DNA from: Sulfuricella sp.
Lineage (GTDB): Bacteria > Pseudomonadota > Gammaproteobacteria > Burkholderiales > Sulfuricellaceae
DNA: 64,000 nucleotides
Direction: 5' to 3'
Assembly: GCA_041651995.1 (NCBI GenBank)
Contig: JBAZID010000011.1
Span: 1 to 64,000, forward strand
Shown here: piece after piece, positions 32,818 through 42,140 of the stretch
Numbering within the stretch: the stretch's first letter is position 1
Layout: the number at the start of each line of letters is the position of its first letter
Notes under the pieces: model-generated
Database searches by the model: none
What the model saw: the letters and a program-made list of their open reading frames with translations, nothing else
Told to the model about the DNA's origin: nothing
Translations under genes and position numbers: made by a program

Positions 32818-33160
32818 TGCCGGTTTGCTGCAATCTTACAAGGTGATCACCTGTTTCCTGCCTGCGGGCAAGGGCAAGGAGGTGCTCGATGATCTGCGCA
32901 AGCAAAAAGGGGTGTACAGCGGCTTTGTGCATCACGCACGAGGCGCGGGTGTCGACAGCAGGCGCGGCAATAATGCGCCGTTCTATGTGGAACGAGAGGT
33001 GATCACCGTGCTGGCGCCAGTGGCGCAGGCGGATGAGGTATTTGAATTTCTTTATTTCAATGCGGGCCTCGATCAGCCGCACGCCGGCATGGTGCTGATG
33101 GAAAAGGCGATTCGCGGGATGATGTGCAATCTTACCCCGGAAATGGTGGATGAAGGCTGA
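32810..33160 (+). CDS. Second PII-like signalling protein
   Basis: 116 aa and related in layout to the preceding protein: strand KVITCFLPAG, helix, GVYSGFVHHARGAGVDS (about 40-56), EREVITVLAPV and a C-terminal strand HAGMVLMEKA. The T-loop-like segment (SRRGNNAPFYVE) is different and more basic, so a heteromeric or differently liganded partner is plausible. ATG 32810 overlaps the first gene's end, implying coupled translation at matched levels. Confidence 0.8.
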   Translation: MSDAGLLQSYKVITCFLPAGKGKEVLDDLRKQKGVYSGFVHHARGAGVDSRRGNNAPFYVEREVITVLAPVAQADEVFEFLYFNAGLDQPHAGMVLMEKAIRGMMCNLTPEMVDEG

Positions 33161-33221
33161 GCCGCACCCGGCATCGGGGCAACCCGGCGGTTCTTTTGGC
33201 TGCGACAAGCGCAACAATGCG

Positions 33222-34664
33222 CTACAGCAGGAATAGGGTGGCGAGGCCGAGGAAAATGAAGAAGCCCCCGCTATCGGTGACGGCGGTAATCAGCACGCTT
33301 GACCCCACAGCGGGGTCGCGCCCGAATTTGTGCATCGCCAGGGGGATGAAAACGCCCATGCTGGCCGCCAGCAGCAGGTTGAGAATCATGGCGCCAGTCA
33401 TGACCGCGCCCAGTGCCGCATTCTGGTACAGGGCGTAGGCCAGCAGGCCAAGGATGGAGCCCCAGATCAGGCCGTTGACCAGGCTGACGCCAATTTCCTT
33501 GATAAACAGTTTACGCATGCTGCTGGGGTGGATTTGCCCCAGCGCCAGGCCGCGCACGATCATGGTAATAGTCTGGTTGCCGGAGTTTCCGCCAATGCCC
33601 GCGACAATGGGCATCAGCGCCGCGAGGGCGACAATTTTCTCGATCGAGCCTTCGAACACGCCGATCACCCGCGAGGCGATAAAGGCGGTCACCAGATTGA
33701 TGGCCAGCCAGGTCCAGCGGTTTTGCATGGATTTCCATACCGAGGCGAACATGTCTTCCTCTTCGCGCAAGCCGGCCATGGCAAGTACATCGCTCTCCGC
33801 CTCTTCGCGGATGAAGTCCATCACTTCGTCAACGGTCAGGCGCCCCACCAGCTTGTTGTAGGAATTCACCACCGGCGCCGTCACCAAATCATAGCGCTCG
33901 AAGGCGGACGCGGCATCGCTTGCCTTGTCGTTGCCGTTGAAAACCACCGGGACGTCCGACATGGCTGCCGAGACCAGCGCTTCCGGGTTGTGCAGCAAAA
34001 GGCGTTTCAGGGGCAGTATGCCGCGCAGCTTTTCCTTGTTGTCCACGACGAACAGTTTGTCGGTATGGCTGGGCAGTTCGCCAAGTTTGCGCAAATCCGC
34101 CAGCACCTGCTCCAGGCTGATGTCTTCGCGTATGGTGACCATGTCGAAATCCATCAGCGAACCCACGGTGCCTTCCGAATAGGACAGGGCTGATTGCAGT
34201 TGAGCCTGTTCTTCCTTGTCCAGCGATTTGAACAGCTCTTCGATCACTTCGCGCGGCAGGTCGGCGGCAAGGTCGGCGATCTCGTCGGTATCCAGCTGTT
34301 CCGCCGCAGCCCGCAATTCGGCGGTGTCCATGGTGGCGATGAGCGATTCGCGAACCGCGTCCGATACTTCCAGCAGGATGTCGCCGTCGCGGTCCGCCCG
34401 CACGAGTTCCCAAACCACCAGCCGCTGATCGAGCGGCAGCGCTTCGAGAATGTAGGCGACGTCGGCTGGGTGCAGTGCGTCCAGCGTATTCTGCAATTCC
34501 GCCAGATTCTGCTTGTGCACCAGTTGCTGCACCAGATCGTGGCGCGGCATATCCTGCTTGTTCACCAGCGACTCCACCAGCTCATGTTTGTGCAAAAGCT
34601 CGACCACGCGCTTCAGGCTTTCCTGAACGCTTTCGCGCGGGGCGTTTTGGTGGCTATCTGACAT
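33222..34664 (-). CDS. mgtE: Magnesium transporter MgtE
   Basis: Gated Mg2+ channel, 480 aa. Order: cytoplasmic MgtE N domain (about 40-150), paired CBS domains (about 160-290) that sense Mg2+, a plug helix, and five transmembrane helices (about 310-480). The pore signature PIVAGIGGNSGNQ lies near 377-389. No ykoK-type riboswitch was recognised upstream. It is convergent with the PII-like genes. Confidence 0.96.
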   Translation of the reverse strand: MSDSHQNAPRESVQESLKRVVELLHKHELVESLVNKQDMPRHDLVQQLVHKQNLAELQNTLDALHPADVAYILEALPLDQRLVVWELVRADRDGDILLEVSDAVRESLIATMDTAELRAAAEQLDTDEIADLAADLPREVIEELFKSLDKEEQAQLQSALSYSEGTVGSLMDFDMVTIREDISLEQVLADLRKLGELPSHTDKLFVVDNKEKLRGILPLKRLLLHNPEALVSAAMSDVPVVFNGNDKASDAASAFERYDLVTAPVVNSYNKLVGRLTVDEVMDFIREEAESDVLAMAGLREEEDMFASVWKSMQNRWTWLAINLVTAFIASRVIGVFEGSIEKIVALAALMPIVAGIGGNSGNQTITMIVRGLALGQIHPSSMRKLFIKEIGVSLVNGLIWGSILGLLAYALYQNAALGAVMTGAMILNLLLAASMGVFIPLAMHKFGRDPAVGSSVLITAVTDSGGFFIFLGLATLFLL

Positions 34665-34729
34665 GGCGGGTTCGGCTGCTTATGGCAATGAAGGGGTTAT
34701 TATAGTGGTGGCACTGGCTAAGGTTCTAT

Positions 34730-35422
34730 CTATCTGCGCATATTCCGGGCGCCGAATATCGCCGTTCCTATCCTGACGATGGTGGCGCCTTCGGCAATCG
34801 CGGCTTCCAGATCATTTGACATGCCCATGGACAGGGTGTCGAGCTGGAAGTTCTTGCGATTCAGCTGGTCGAGCAATTCGCGCACTGCCCGGAATTGCTG
34901 GCGTTGCAAAGCGGCATTTTCCGTCGCTGCGGGAATGGCCATCAGCCCGCGCAGTTGCAGGCGCGGCAAGGTGCGTACATGGGCTGCCAGGGCTTCCAGC
35001 TCCTGTGGGGCAACCCCGCCTTTGCTGGCCTCGCCGCTTACGTTGACTTCCAGACACACTTGCAGCGGGGGGAGTTGCGCGGGTCTGGCGAAGGACAGGC
35101 GGTCGGCGGTTTTTTCCCGGTCCACGCTGTGCACCCAGCTGAAATGTTCGGCAACCAGGCGTGTCTTGTTGCTCTGCAAGGGGCCGATGAAATGCCATTC
35201 CAGCGGCAAATCGGAGAGCGCCGCGATTTTGCCCACGGCTTCCTGCACGTAACTCTCGCCGAACGCGTTTTGCCCGGCCCGGAAAGCCTCCCGTACTGCT
35301 TCCGCGGGAAAGGTTTTGCTGACCGCAAGCAGACGGATGTCCTGTGGTACTCTTCCTGCCCGCAAGGCCGTGCTTTCAATGCGCTGTTTAACGGCTTGCA
35401 AGGCGCTTATGATTGTTGTCAT
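34730..35422 (-). CDS. yggS: PLP homeostasis protein YggS
   Basis: PLP-binding single-domain protein of the alanine racemase-like fold; controls intracellular B6 and amino-acid balance without known catalysis. 230 aa, with PLP Lys36 in LLAVSKTFP, ENYVQEA-like GESYVQEA, WHFIGPLQSNKT and the C-terminal SMGMSNDLEAAIAEG phosphate loop. It is divergent from pilT, the standard proteobacterial arrangement. Confidence 0.95.
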   Translation of the reverse strand: MTTIISALQAVKQRIESTALRAGRVPQDIRLLAVSKTFPAEAVREAFRAGQNAFGESYVQEAVGKIAALSDLPLEWHFIGPLQSNKTRLVAEHFSWVHSVDREKTADRLSFARPAQLPPLQVCLEVNVSGEASKGGVAPQELEALAAHVRTLPRLQLRGLMAIPAATENAALQRQQFRAVRELLDQLNRKNFQLDTLSMGMSNDLEAAIAEGATIVRIGTAIFGARNMRR

Positions 35423-35478
35423 AATGACCTTATTCTATTCGGTCATGCGGTCATGTGGCCGCACTTGGGGGATTATAA

Positions 35479-36522
35479 ATGGAAATCTCGGATCTACTCG
35501 CCTTCTCGGTCAAGAACAAGGCCTCCGACCTGCACCTCTCCGCGGGACTGCCCCCGATGATCCGCGTCAACGGCGATGTCCGGCGCATCAACGTCGATTC
35601 GCTGGATCACAAGGGCGTGCATGGCATGGTGTACGACATCATGAACGACGGCCAGCGCAAGTTCTACGAGGAAAACCTCGAGGTCGATTTTTCCTTCGAG
35701 ATTCCCGGCCTGGCCCGCTTCCGCGTCAATGCCTACAACCAGAACCGGGGTGCGGCAGCGGTCTTCCGTACCATTCCCTCCAAGGTGCTGACGCTCGAAC
35801 AGCTCAATTGTCCGCCCATCTTCAAGGACATCGCTGACCAGCCGCGCGGTATCGTGCTCGTGACCGGGCCAACCGGTTCCGGCAAGTCCACCACCCTGGC
35901 GGCGATGATCAACCACATCAACGAAAACGAGTACGGCCACATCCTGACGGTGGAAGACCCGATCGAATTCGTGCATGAAAGCAAGCGTTGCCTGATCAAC
36001 CAGCGCGAAGTCGGGCCGCATACCCTGTCATTTTCCAATGCACTGCGCTCGGCGCTGCGTGAAGACCCGGACATCATCCTGGTGGGTGAGATGCGCGACC
36101 TGGAAACGATCCGACTGGCCCTGACCGCGGCCGAAACCGGCCACCTGGTGTTTGGTACCCTGCATACCAGCTCTGCGGCCAAGACCATCGACCGGATCAT
36201 CGACGTGTTCCCTGCCGCGGAAAAGGAAATGGTGCGTTCCATGCTGTCCGAATCGCTGCGCGCGGTCATTGCCCAGACCCTGCTGAAAACCAAGGATGGC
36301 AGTGGAAGGGTTGCCGCGCATGAAATCATGGTCGGCACGCCGGCGATCCGCAACCTGATCCGTGAAAACAAGATCGCCCAGATGTATTCCGCCATCCAGA
36401 CCGGCCAGAACCTCGGCATGCAGACGCTCGACCAGTGCCTGACCGATCTGGTGCGACGCAATGTCGTGGCGCCGAACGAAGCCCGCACCAAGGCCATGAA
36501 CAAAGACAGTTTCGGCGGCTGA
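35479..36522 (+). CDS. pilT: Type IV pilus retraction ATPase PilT
   Basis: Hexameric cytoplasmic motor that depolymerises type IV pili for twitching. 347 aa with an N-terminal PAS-like domain (KASDLHLSAG), Walker A GPTGSGKST (about 131-139), Asp box and Walker B around VGEMRDLET, His box (HLVFGTLHT) and the PilT-specific AIRNLIRENK near 293. Divergent from yggS; pilU follows. Confidence 0.97.
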   Translation: MEISDLLAFSVKNKASDLHLSAGLPPMIRVNGDVRRINVDSLDHKGVHGMVYDIMNDGQRKFYEENLEVDFSFEIPGLARFRVNAYNQNRGAAAVFRTIPSKVLTLEQLNCPPIFKDIADQPRGIVLVTGPTGSGKSTTLAAMINHINENEYGHILTVEDPIEFVHESKRCLINQREVGPHTLSFSNALRSALREDPDIILVGEMRDLETIRLALTAAETGHLVFGTLHTSSAAKTIDRIIDVFPAAEKEMVRSMLSESLRAVIAQTLLKTKDGSGRVAAHEIMVGTPAIRNLIRENKIAQMYSAIQTGQNLGMQTLDQCLTDLVRRNVVAPNEARTKAMNKDSFGG

Positions 36523-36549
36523 TAACCAGAATCACAAAGCGATCCCGCG

Positions 36550-36645
36550 CCCCTCTTCTCGCCGGATTGAGCGGCTTTGCCGCCAATCCCGGCGGGGACA
36601 CTCCTTCCGGGTGCTCCCCCGGGAGAGAGCAGGGAGAGAGGGTTC
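36550..36645 (+). repeat. Palindromic repeat of the CTCTC / GAGAG type between pilT and pilU
   Basis: CCCCTCTTCTCGCCGG at the left and GGGAGAGAGCAGGGAGAGAG at the right with a GC-rich centre. It is a longer relative of the repeat at the ribD end. Confidence 0.6.
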
Positions 36646-36662
36646 GATAAAGAGGACAAAAT

Positions 36663-37799
36663 ATGGAACGCGAACAGGCACAGAAATTCATGCACGATCT
36701 GCTGCGGCTGATGCTCAGCAAGAAGGCATCCGACCTGTTTATCACTGCCGGTTTTCCGCCTGCCATCAAGGTCGATGGCAAGGTGACGCCGGTATCCAAC
36801 CAGACCCTGACGCCTGCGCATACGCAGGAACTGGCGATGGCGATCATGAACAGCAAACAGGCTTCCGAGTTCGAGTCCACCAAGGAATGCAACTTCGCCA
36901 TCAGCCCGCCGGATATCGGCCGTTTCCGGGTTAACGCTTTTGTGCAGCAGTCGCGCGTGGGGCTTGTCCTGCGCACCATCACGGCCAAGATTCCGAAATT
37001 CGAGGAGCTTGGCCTGCCCGAAGTGCTCAAGGATGTTGCCATGACCAAGCGCGGTCTGGTGATTTTCGTCGGCGGCACGGGCTCCGGTAAATCCACCTCG
37101 CTGGCGGCGATGGTGGGTTACCGTAACGAAAATAGCTTTGGTCACATCATCACCATCGAGGACCCGGTGGAATATGTGCACGACCACAAGAACTGCATCG
37201 TGACCCAGCGCGAGGTCGGCGTGGATACCGATAACTGGTTTGCTGCGCTGAAAAATACCCTGCGCCAGGCGCCGGATGTGATCCTGATCGGCGAGATCCG
37301 CGACCGCGAAACCATGGATTACGCCATTGCTTTCGCCGAGACCGGCCACCTGTGCCTCTCCACTCTGCATGCCAACAGCACCAACCAGGCACTGGACCGG
37401 ATTATCAACTTTTTCCCGGAAGAGCGGCGTGACCAGTTGCTGATGGATTTGTCCCTCAACCTCAAGGCCTTTGTTTCGCAACGCCTGATCCCGATGAAAG
37501 AGGGCAAGGGCCGTGCCGCCGCGATCGAGATCATGCTCAATTCACCGCTGATCTCGGACCTGATTTTCAAGGGGGATGTGCACGAGATCAAGGATGTCAT
37601 GAGCCGCTCGCGCGAACTGGGCATGCAGACTTTCGACCAGTCGCTGTTCACTTTGTATGAGGAAGGCCTGATCAGCTACGAGGACGCCTTGCGCAACGCG
37701 GATTCGGTCAACGACCTGCGCCTCAAGATCAAGCTGCATGGGCAGGAGTCCAAGGACAAGGATCTCATGTCTGGTATCGATCATCTTGGCATCGTGTAA
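36663..37799 (+). CDS. pilU: Type IV pilus retraction ATPase PilU
   Basis: Accessory retraction ATPase that supports PilT. 378 aa with KKASDLFITAGFPPAIKVDG at the N-terminus, Walker A GGTGSGKSTS (about 138-147), IGEIRDRETM Walker B region and HLCLSTLHANST. It lacks the PilT AIRNLI motif, and its longer C-terminus is normal for PilU. 140 bp after pilT, across a palindromic repeat. Confidence 0.96.
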   Translation: MEREQAQKFMHDLLRLMLSKKASDLFITAGFPPAIKVDGKVTPVSNQTLTPAHTQELAMAIMNSKQASEFESTKECNFAISPPDIGRFRVNAFVQQSRVGLVLRTITAKIPKFEELGLPEVLKDVAMTKRGLVIFVGGTGSGKSTSLAAMVGYRNENSFGHIITIEDPVEYVHDHKNCIVTQREVGVDTDNWFAALKNTLRQAPDVILIGEIRDRETMDYAIAFAETGHLCLSTLHANSTNQALDRIINFFPEERRDQLLMDLSLNLKAFVSQRLIPMKEGKGRAAAIEIMLNSPLISDLIFKGDVHEIKDVMSRSRELGMQTFDQSLFTLYEEGLISYEDALRNADSVNDLRLKIKLHGQESKDKDLMSGIDHLGIV

Positions 37800-37802
37800 A
37801 TC

Positions 37803-37918
37803 AGGTGAGGGGTTAGAGGTGAGGGGTGAGGCGGAAAGTCAAACCCCCAAGCATGCACCGAACCTGGGTTTGCCCCTCACCCCTCACCCCTCACCCCTCA
37901 CCCCTCACCCCTATCGTT
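37803..37918. repeat. Direct and inverted repeat, GTGAGGGGTGAGG / CCTCACCCCTCACC
   Basis: GTGAGGGGT units on the left face at least five CTCACCC units on the right (37875-37912). The right end contributes the last codons and stop of the rlmL-like gene. Related stretches lie at 25728-25784 and 55946-56030. Confidence 0.8.
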
Positions 37919-39070
37919 CACCGGTTTCTCCCGCCGCATTCCTCCCGCGACCATCTTGTATTCGAACAGGCGGCATTCCAGCGGGCCGTTGAAAAGCGGT
38001 ATGCGACGTGACGCGGAAAGCCGGATCAGCTTCGCCAGGCGGAAATCAGCGGTGAAAAAATAGGCGCGCCAGCCGGTGAATCGCTGCTTCAATGCATGGC
38101 CCAGTTCCGGGTACATGGCGGCCAGTTCTTCCTGTTCGCCGATTCTCACGCCGTAGGGCGGGTTGGTCACCAGCACGCCTTCTGGTGCGGGTGCAGGCAT
38201 TTCCAGCAGATTGCCTTGCTTGAGTTGTACTGCATCCAGCAGACCGGCGGTTTCAAGGTTCTCGCGCGCCACTTTCAGCACGTCGCCATATAAATCGCTG
38301 CCGTAAATATGGCAGAACTGTACCGGCTTGCGTCGTGCCTCGGCATCCTGGCGCAGTTTTGCCCAGGCCTGGGCATCGAAGCGATGCAGTTTGCTGAAGG
38401 CGAATTCGCGTCCCAGGCCAGGGGCGATGTCGAGTGCCATTTGCGCCGCTTCCATGAGGAAAGTGCCGCTGCCGCACATTGGATCGAGTAAGGTTTCACC
38501 CGGCTTCCAGCCTGAGAGGTGCAGAATGCCTGCCGCAAGATTTTCGCGCAGCGGGGCTTCCACGGATGAACGGCGCAGGCCGCGCTTGAATAGCGCCGGG
38601 CCGGAGGTGTCGAGGTAAAGTGCAAAATTTTCCTCTTCGAGAAAGGCGTGGATGCGCAGATCCGGCTCATGAGTGTCTATGCTTGGCCGTTCGCCGGTCT
38701 GGTCGCGGAACTTGTCGCAAACCGCATCCTTGATTTTCAGGGTGATGAAGTCCAGGCTTTGCAGGGGGCAGCGCTTGGCGCTGACCTTGACCATGATGGT
38801 GCATGTTCTGTCGAACCAGTCCTGCCAGGGCAGCGCGTAGGCAGCCTTGTAAATGTCTTCCTCTCGGCGGTAGCGGCCACTGTCCAGGCGCCACAGGATG
38901 CGGCTGGCGATGCGGCTTTCCAGGTTGGCGCGGTAGCACAATTCGAATGGCCCGCTGAATCCGGCACCGCCGTCAGTGGCTTGCACCCCGGATGCGCCAA
39001 GCGCTTCCAGTTCGGCTGCCAGCGCGCTTTCAAGTCCACGTGGACAAGGGGCAAAAAAATGTTCAGACAT
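37898..39070 (-). CDS. rlmL: 23S rRNA (guanine-N2) methyltransferase, RlmL/RlmKL-N-like
   Basis: SAM-dependent RNA methyltransferase of 390 aa: N-terminal THUMP domain (about 45-155), then a Rossmann methylase domain with DPMCGSGTFLMEAA (about 192-205) and the catalytic NPPYG motif (about 297-301). It matches the N-terminal half of E. coli RlmKL, which modifies G2445; the RlmK half is absent, as in many betaproteobacteria. The last few codons and stop come from the adjacent GTGAGGGG repeat. Confidence 0.9.
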   Translation of the reverse strand: MSEHFFAPCPRGLESALAAELEALGASGVQATDGGAGFSGPFELCYRANLESRIASRILWRLDSGRYRREEDIYKAAYALPWQDWFDRTCTIMVKVSAKRCPLQSLDFITLKIKDAVCDKFRDQTGERPSIDTHEPDLRIHAFLEEENFALYLDTSGPALFKRGLRRSSVEAPLRENLAAGILHLSGWKPGETLLDPMCGSGTFLMEAAQMALDIAPGLGREFAFSKLHRFDAQAWAKLRQDAEARRKPVQFCHIYGSDLYGDVLKVARENLETAGLLDAVQLKQGNLLEMPAPAPEGVLVTNPPYGVRIGEQEELAAMYPELGHALKQRFTGWRAYFFTADFRLAKLIRLSASRRIPLFNGPLECRLFEYKMVAGGMRREKPVNDRGEG

Positions 39071-39137
39071 GATGCGAAAATCTGGTGATGAAGGAAACAG
39101 GAATATACACTATCCAGCTGCCTGTGATTTCAAGGAC

Positions 39138-39212
39138 GATGCAACCACGGGACACACGGGGAGCACGGGGAAAACTTATTGCTTCTTACCCCCGTGTACC
39201 CCGTGGTAAAAA
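39138..39212. repeat. Inverted repeat with CCACGGG arms
   Basis: AACCACGGGACACACGGGG and CCCCGTGTACCCCGTGGTA (39191-39209) form a stem across a short A/T-rich loop. It separates the divergent rlmL-like and ligase genes. Confidence 0.7.
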
Positions 39213-39217
39213 GCTTT

Positions 39218-40864
39218 ATGAATTTAGCTCAACTACTCGCCCAACATCTTTCCACGCCGGACCGGATTCTCTACAGCCAGTTCGAGGAAGGCGCATGGCG
39301 CGATTACTCTGCGGCTGAGGTGGTCCGGTTAGCCGCGCGCTGGCAGCAGGCGCTGCGCCGGGAAGGTTTGCTGGCCGGTGACCGGGTGGCGCTGTGCCTG
39401 AAAAACGGCGTGAACTGGGTGGCGCTGGATATGGCTGCCCTGGGGCTGGGGCTGGTGGTGGTGCCGCTGTATCTGGATGATAACGCTGAAAACATGGCCT
39501 GGTGCCTGCGCGATTCGGGCGCGCGTTTTCTGGTGCTGGAGAACGCGCGCCAGTTTCAGGCGCTGCAGGCATGTGCATCCGAATTGCCGCCTGTCGTATG
39601 CGTGCTGGATGGGGCGGCAGGTGGCATTGCGCTGGCAAACTGGCTGCCGCCCGCGGCTACGCCGGATTTCGAGGTTCAGGCGGTTGCACCAGAGGTGCTG
39701 GCCACCATTGTTTACACGTCTGGCACTTCCGGCCGTCCGAAAGGGGTCATGCTCTCGCATGGCAATATTCTGGCAAATGTTTCGGCCTCAAGCGAGGTGG
39801 TGCACCTGCATGGTGAAGACAGCCTGCTTTCCTTGTTGCCCCTGTCGCATATGTTCGAGCGCACTTGCGGCTATTACCTGCCGCTGGCGGCGGGCATCAG
39901 AGTGGCCTATGCGCGTGGCATCCAGCAGATCGGCGAGGACCTTGCTCATCACCGGCCCACGGTGATGATTGCAGTTCCCCGGGTGTTCGAGCGCTTTCTG
40001 GCGCGGCTGGAAAAATCGCTATCCGAATCCTTTGTAAAGCGGGTCCTGTTCCGCCTTACCGTTCATCTCGGCTGGCGCCGTTTCAAGGGCCGGGCCGGCC
40101 GGCTGGAAAAAATGCTGTATGCCCTGTTGCACCATATGGTGGCCAGGCCGGTTCTGATACGCCTGGGCGGGCGCCTGGCCCTTGCCGTGGTGGGCGGGGC
40201 AAAGGTGGAGTTGCGCATTGCACGCACGTTCATTGGGCTTGGGCTCAACATGATTCAAGGTTACGGCCTTACCGAGGCGGCGCCAGTGGTGGCGGCAAAT
40301 CGTGAATGGGACAATGATCCGGTAACCGTTGGCGCGCCGCTGTCACAGGTCGAAACCTGCATCAACGCAGCGGGTGAACTGCTGGTACGCGGACCCTCTG
40401 TCATGCTGGGCTACTGGAACAATCCGGAAGAGACAGCAAAAATTCTTGCTGCCGATGGCTGGCTCAATACCGGCGATCTGGCCGAAATGCAGGATGGCAA
40501 GATCATCATCAGGGGGCGCAGCAAGGATATTCTGGTGCTTTCCAACGGCGAGAAAGCATCGCCCCAGGATGTGGAAATTGCCATTCTTGATGATCCGCTG
40601 TTTGAGCAGGTGATGCTGGTTGGCGAAGGGAAACCTTTCTTTTCCTTGCTGGCCGTTACCCAGGAGGAGGATGAGAAAATTCTCGTCCGGCGCGCCAACG
40701 CCCGATTGAAAGCCTTTCCCCGCTACGTGAGAGTGCGCCGTGTGATTGCTGTCAAGGAGCCATGGACGATAGAGAACGGGCTTCTCACGCCGACCCAGAA
40801 AGTCCGGCGCAGCGCGGTAGAGGCGCGCTACGGGGAGCTAATCAAGCAGCTCTATCAGACCTGA
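39218..40864 (+). CDS. AMP-dependent synthetase / long-chain acyl-CoA ligase-like enzyme
   Basis: ANL-superfamily adenylating enzyme, 548 aa. P-loop-like motif YTSGTSGRPKG near 178-188, A5 motif QGYGLTEAAP near 346-355, and NTGDLAEM / GRSKDI in the hinge near 422-440. The long-chain acyl-CoA synthetase (FadD/FAA) subgroup is most likely from the RTCGYYLPL and VPRVFERF segments. Natural substrate unknown. ATG 39218 starts beyond the upstream repeat; an earlier in-frame start would encode repeat-derived residues. Confidence 0.88.
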   Translation: MNLAQLLAQHLSTPDRILYSQFEEGAWRDYSAAEVVRLAARWQQALRREGLLAGDRVALCLKNGVNWVALDMAALGLGLVVVPLYLDDNAENMAWCLRDSGARFLVLENARQFQALQACASELPPVVCVLDGAAGGIALANWLPPAATPDFEVQAVAPEVLATIVYTSGTSGRPKGVMLSHGNILANVSASSEVVHLHGEDSLLSLLPLSHMFERTCGYYLPLAAGIRVAYARGIQQIGEDLAHHRPTVMIAVPRVFERFLARLEKSLSESFVKRVLFRLTVHLGWRRFKGRAGRLEKMLYALLHHMVARPVLIRLGGRLALAVVGGAKVELRIARTFIGLGLNMIQGYGLTEAAPVVAANREWDNDPVTVGAPLSQVETCINAAGELLVRGPSVMLGYWNNPEETAKILAADGWLNTGDLAEMQDGKIIIRGRSKDILVLSNGEKASPQDVEIAILDDPLFEQVMLVGEGKPFFSLLAVTQEEDEKILVRRANARLKAFPRYVRVRRVIAVKEPWTIENGLLTPTQKVRRSAVEARYGELIKQLYQT

Positions 40865-40925
40865 CAAGCACGGGTGGCGGAATCCGTTCGTTAAACCCGG
40901 ATTGTCCATTGGAATGCTTGTGCAT

Positions 40926-40987
40926 GTAGGAGCGGCGCCCTCGCCGCGAATGCAATCGCAAATCGCGGCGAGGGCGCCGCTCCTACA
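40926..40987 (+). repeat. REP-like palindrome, GTAGGAGCGSCGCC family (copy 3)
   Basis: GTAGGAGCGGCGCCCTCGCC and GGCGAGGGCGCCGCTCCTAC are perfect inverse arms. It lies between the convergent ligase and hemJ-like genes. Confidence 0.88.
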
Positions 40988-41018
40988 GCAATGTTTTGAC
41001 TTAAATGGATTGTCTCGG

Positions 41019-41429
41019 TTAAAACGGCTTGACCACCACCAGAATCACCGATGCGCTCAGTATCAGCACGGGTAATTCGTTGAACCAGCGGTAGAAGACA
41101 TGGCTGCGGCGATTGCGCTGCCGGGCAAAATCCTCCACCAGCTTGCCGCAGTAGAGGTGGTAAATGATCAGAACCACCACCAGCGCCAGCTTGGCATACA
41201 GCCAGCCGCCACTGAATCCATAACCCAGCCACAGCCAGGTGCCGAGTGTCAGCGCCAGAATGGCCAGCGGGGTCATGAAGCGGTACAGCTTGCGCTCCAT
41301 CAGGGTCAGGCGCTCTGCTGTTGCGGCATCCACGTCCATGGCGTGATTCACGAACAGCCTGGGAAGATAGAACAGTCCGGCAAACCAGGAAACAATAAAA
41401 ATGATGTGGAAGGCTTTAATCCAGAGCAT
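41019..41429 (-). CDS. hemJ: HemJ-like protoporphyrinogen oxidase / CopD-family membrane protein
   Basis: 136 aa with four transmembrane helices. Starts LWIKAFHIIFIVSWFAGLFY, with the conserved His8 and the SWFAGLFYLPRLFV motif of HemJ, and ends RWFNELPVLILSASVILVVV, matching the family's RxFNExP motif. HemJ oxidises protoporphyrinogen IX in heme synthesis in bacteria lacking HemG or HemY. Abundant c-type heme proteins nearby make this role sensible. Confidence 0.88.
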   Translation of the reverse strand: MLWIKAFHIIFIVSWFAGLFYLPRLFVNHAMDVDAATAERLTLMERKLYRFMTPLAILALTLGTWLWLGYGFSGGWLYAKLALVVVLIIYHLYCGKLVEDFARQRNRRSHVFYRWFNELPVLILSASVILVVVKPF

Positions 41430-41596
41430 GGGGGGTATGCGCTTGTGCGGTAAGATGGGGGCAAATTATACGCCCTGATGGTTTACATGTTCCAAACCCG
41501 CCTCTTGATTATTGAATCCGACTTGCTGACAGCTCTGGCAGTGCCGCTGCCATCATTCGTGCTGATGCCTGATTCCTGCCTCAAGCAGGTTTTGTT

Positions 41597-42130
41597 GTGA
41601 AAAGTTGGCGTACATTTTTCACGGCCAGAAAATGGCGCCCGGATGTCTGGACCCTGTTGCTGCTCGGTGCCATTGTTTACGTGTGGTTTCGGCCACCGGC
41701 CTGGGTCAGCGATCTCGATCAGCCGGTCCCCGCACTGCAGGTCCATTTGCTGGACGGAAGCGTGGCGAGCATGGAGCATTTGCGCGGCAAGGTGGTGCTG
41801 GTGAATTTCTGGGCAACCTGGTGTCCATATTGCCGCCATGAAATGCCGGCGATGGAGGCGTTCTATCTTGATTATCGTGCTCAGGGGTTCGAGATCCTGG
41901 CTTTGAGCCAGGATGATGATGCGGCCACAGTGGCTGATTTCATGGCCAGAGAGAACTATCACTTCCCGGTGGCGATGGGGGATGCGTCAAGCGCCGCGGC
42001 ATTTGGCGGGGTGAGCCGTCTGCCGACATCTTTCGTGATCGACAAACGGGGCGTGGTGCGTCACAAGGTCAGCGGCCAGGTTCATTATGCCCGGCTCAAG
42101 GCGCTGGTCGAACCCTTGCTGGCAGAGTGA
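41597..42130 (+). CDS. TlpA/ResA-type membrane-anchored thioredoxin
   Basis: 177 aa with one N-terminal anchor (about 18-34) and a periplasmic thioredoxin domain with NFWATWCPYCRHEMP; redox cysteines Cys76 and Cys79. The cis-proline is in LPTSFVID. Such proteins reduce apocytochrome c or other periplasmic thiols. GTG start with a weak ribosome binding site. A second, different TlpA-type gene lies at 42733-43236 on the other strand. Confidence 0.88.
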   Translation: MKSWRTFFTARKWRPDVWTLLLLGAIVYVWFRPPAWVSDLDQPVPALQVHLLDGSVASMEHLRGKVVLVNFWATWCPYCRHEMPAMEAFYLDYRAQGFEILALSQDDDAATVADFMARENYHFPVAMGDASSAAAFGGVSRLPTSFVIDKRGVVRHKVSGQVHYARLKALVEPLLAE

Positions 42131-42140
42131 CTATTGATAT

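Noticed and set aside
35733..37481. 582-aa reverse-strand open frame
   Set aside because: Antisense to pilT and pilU; no recognisable domain.
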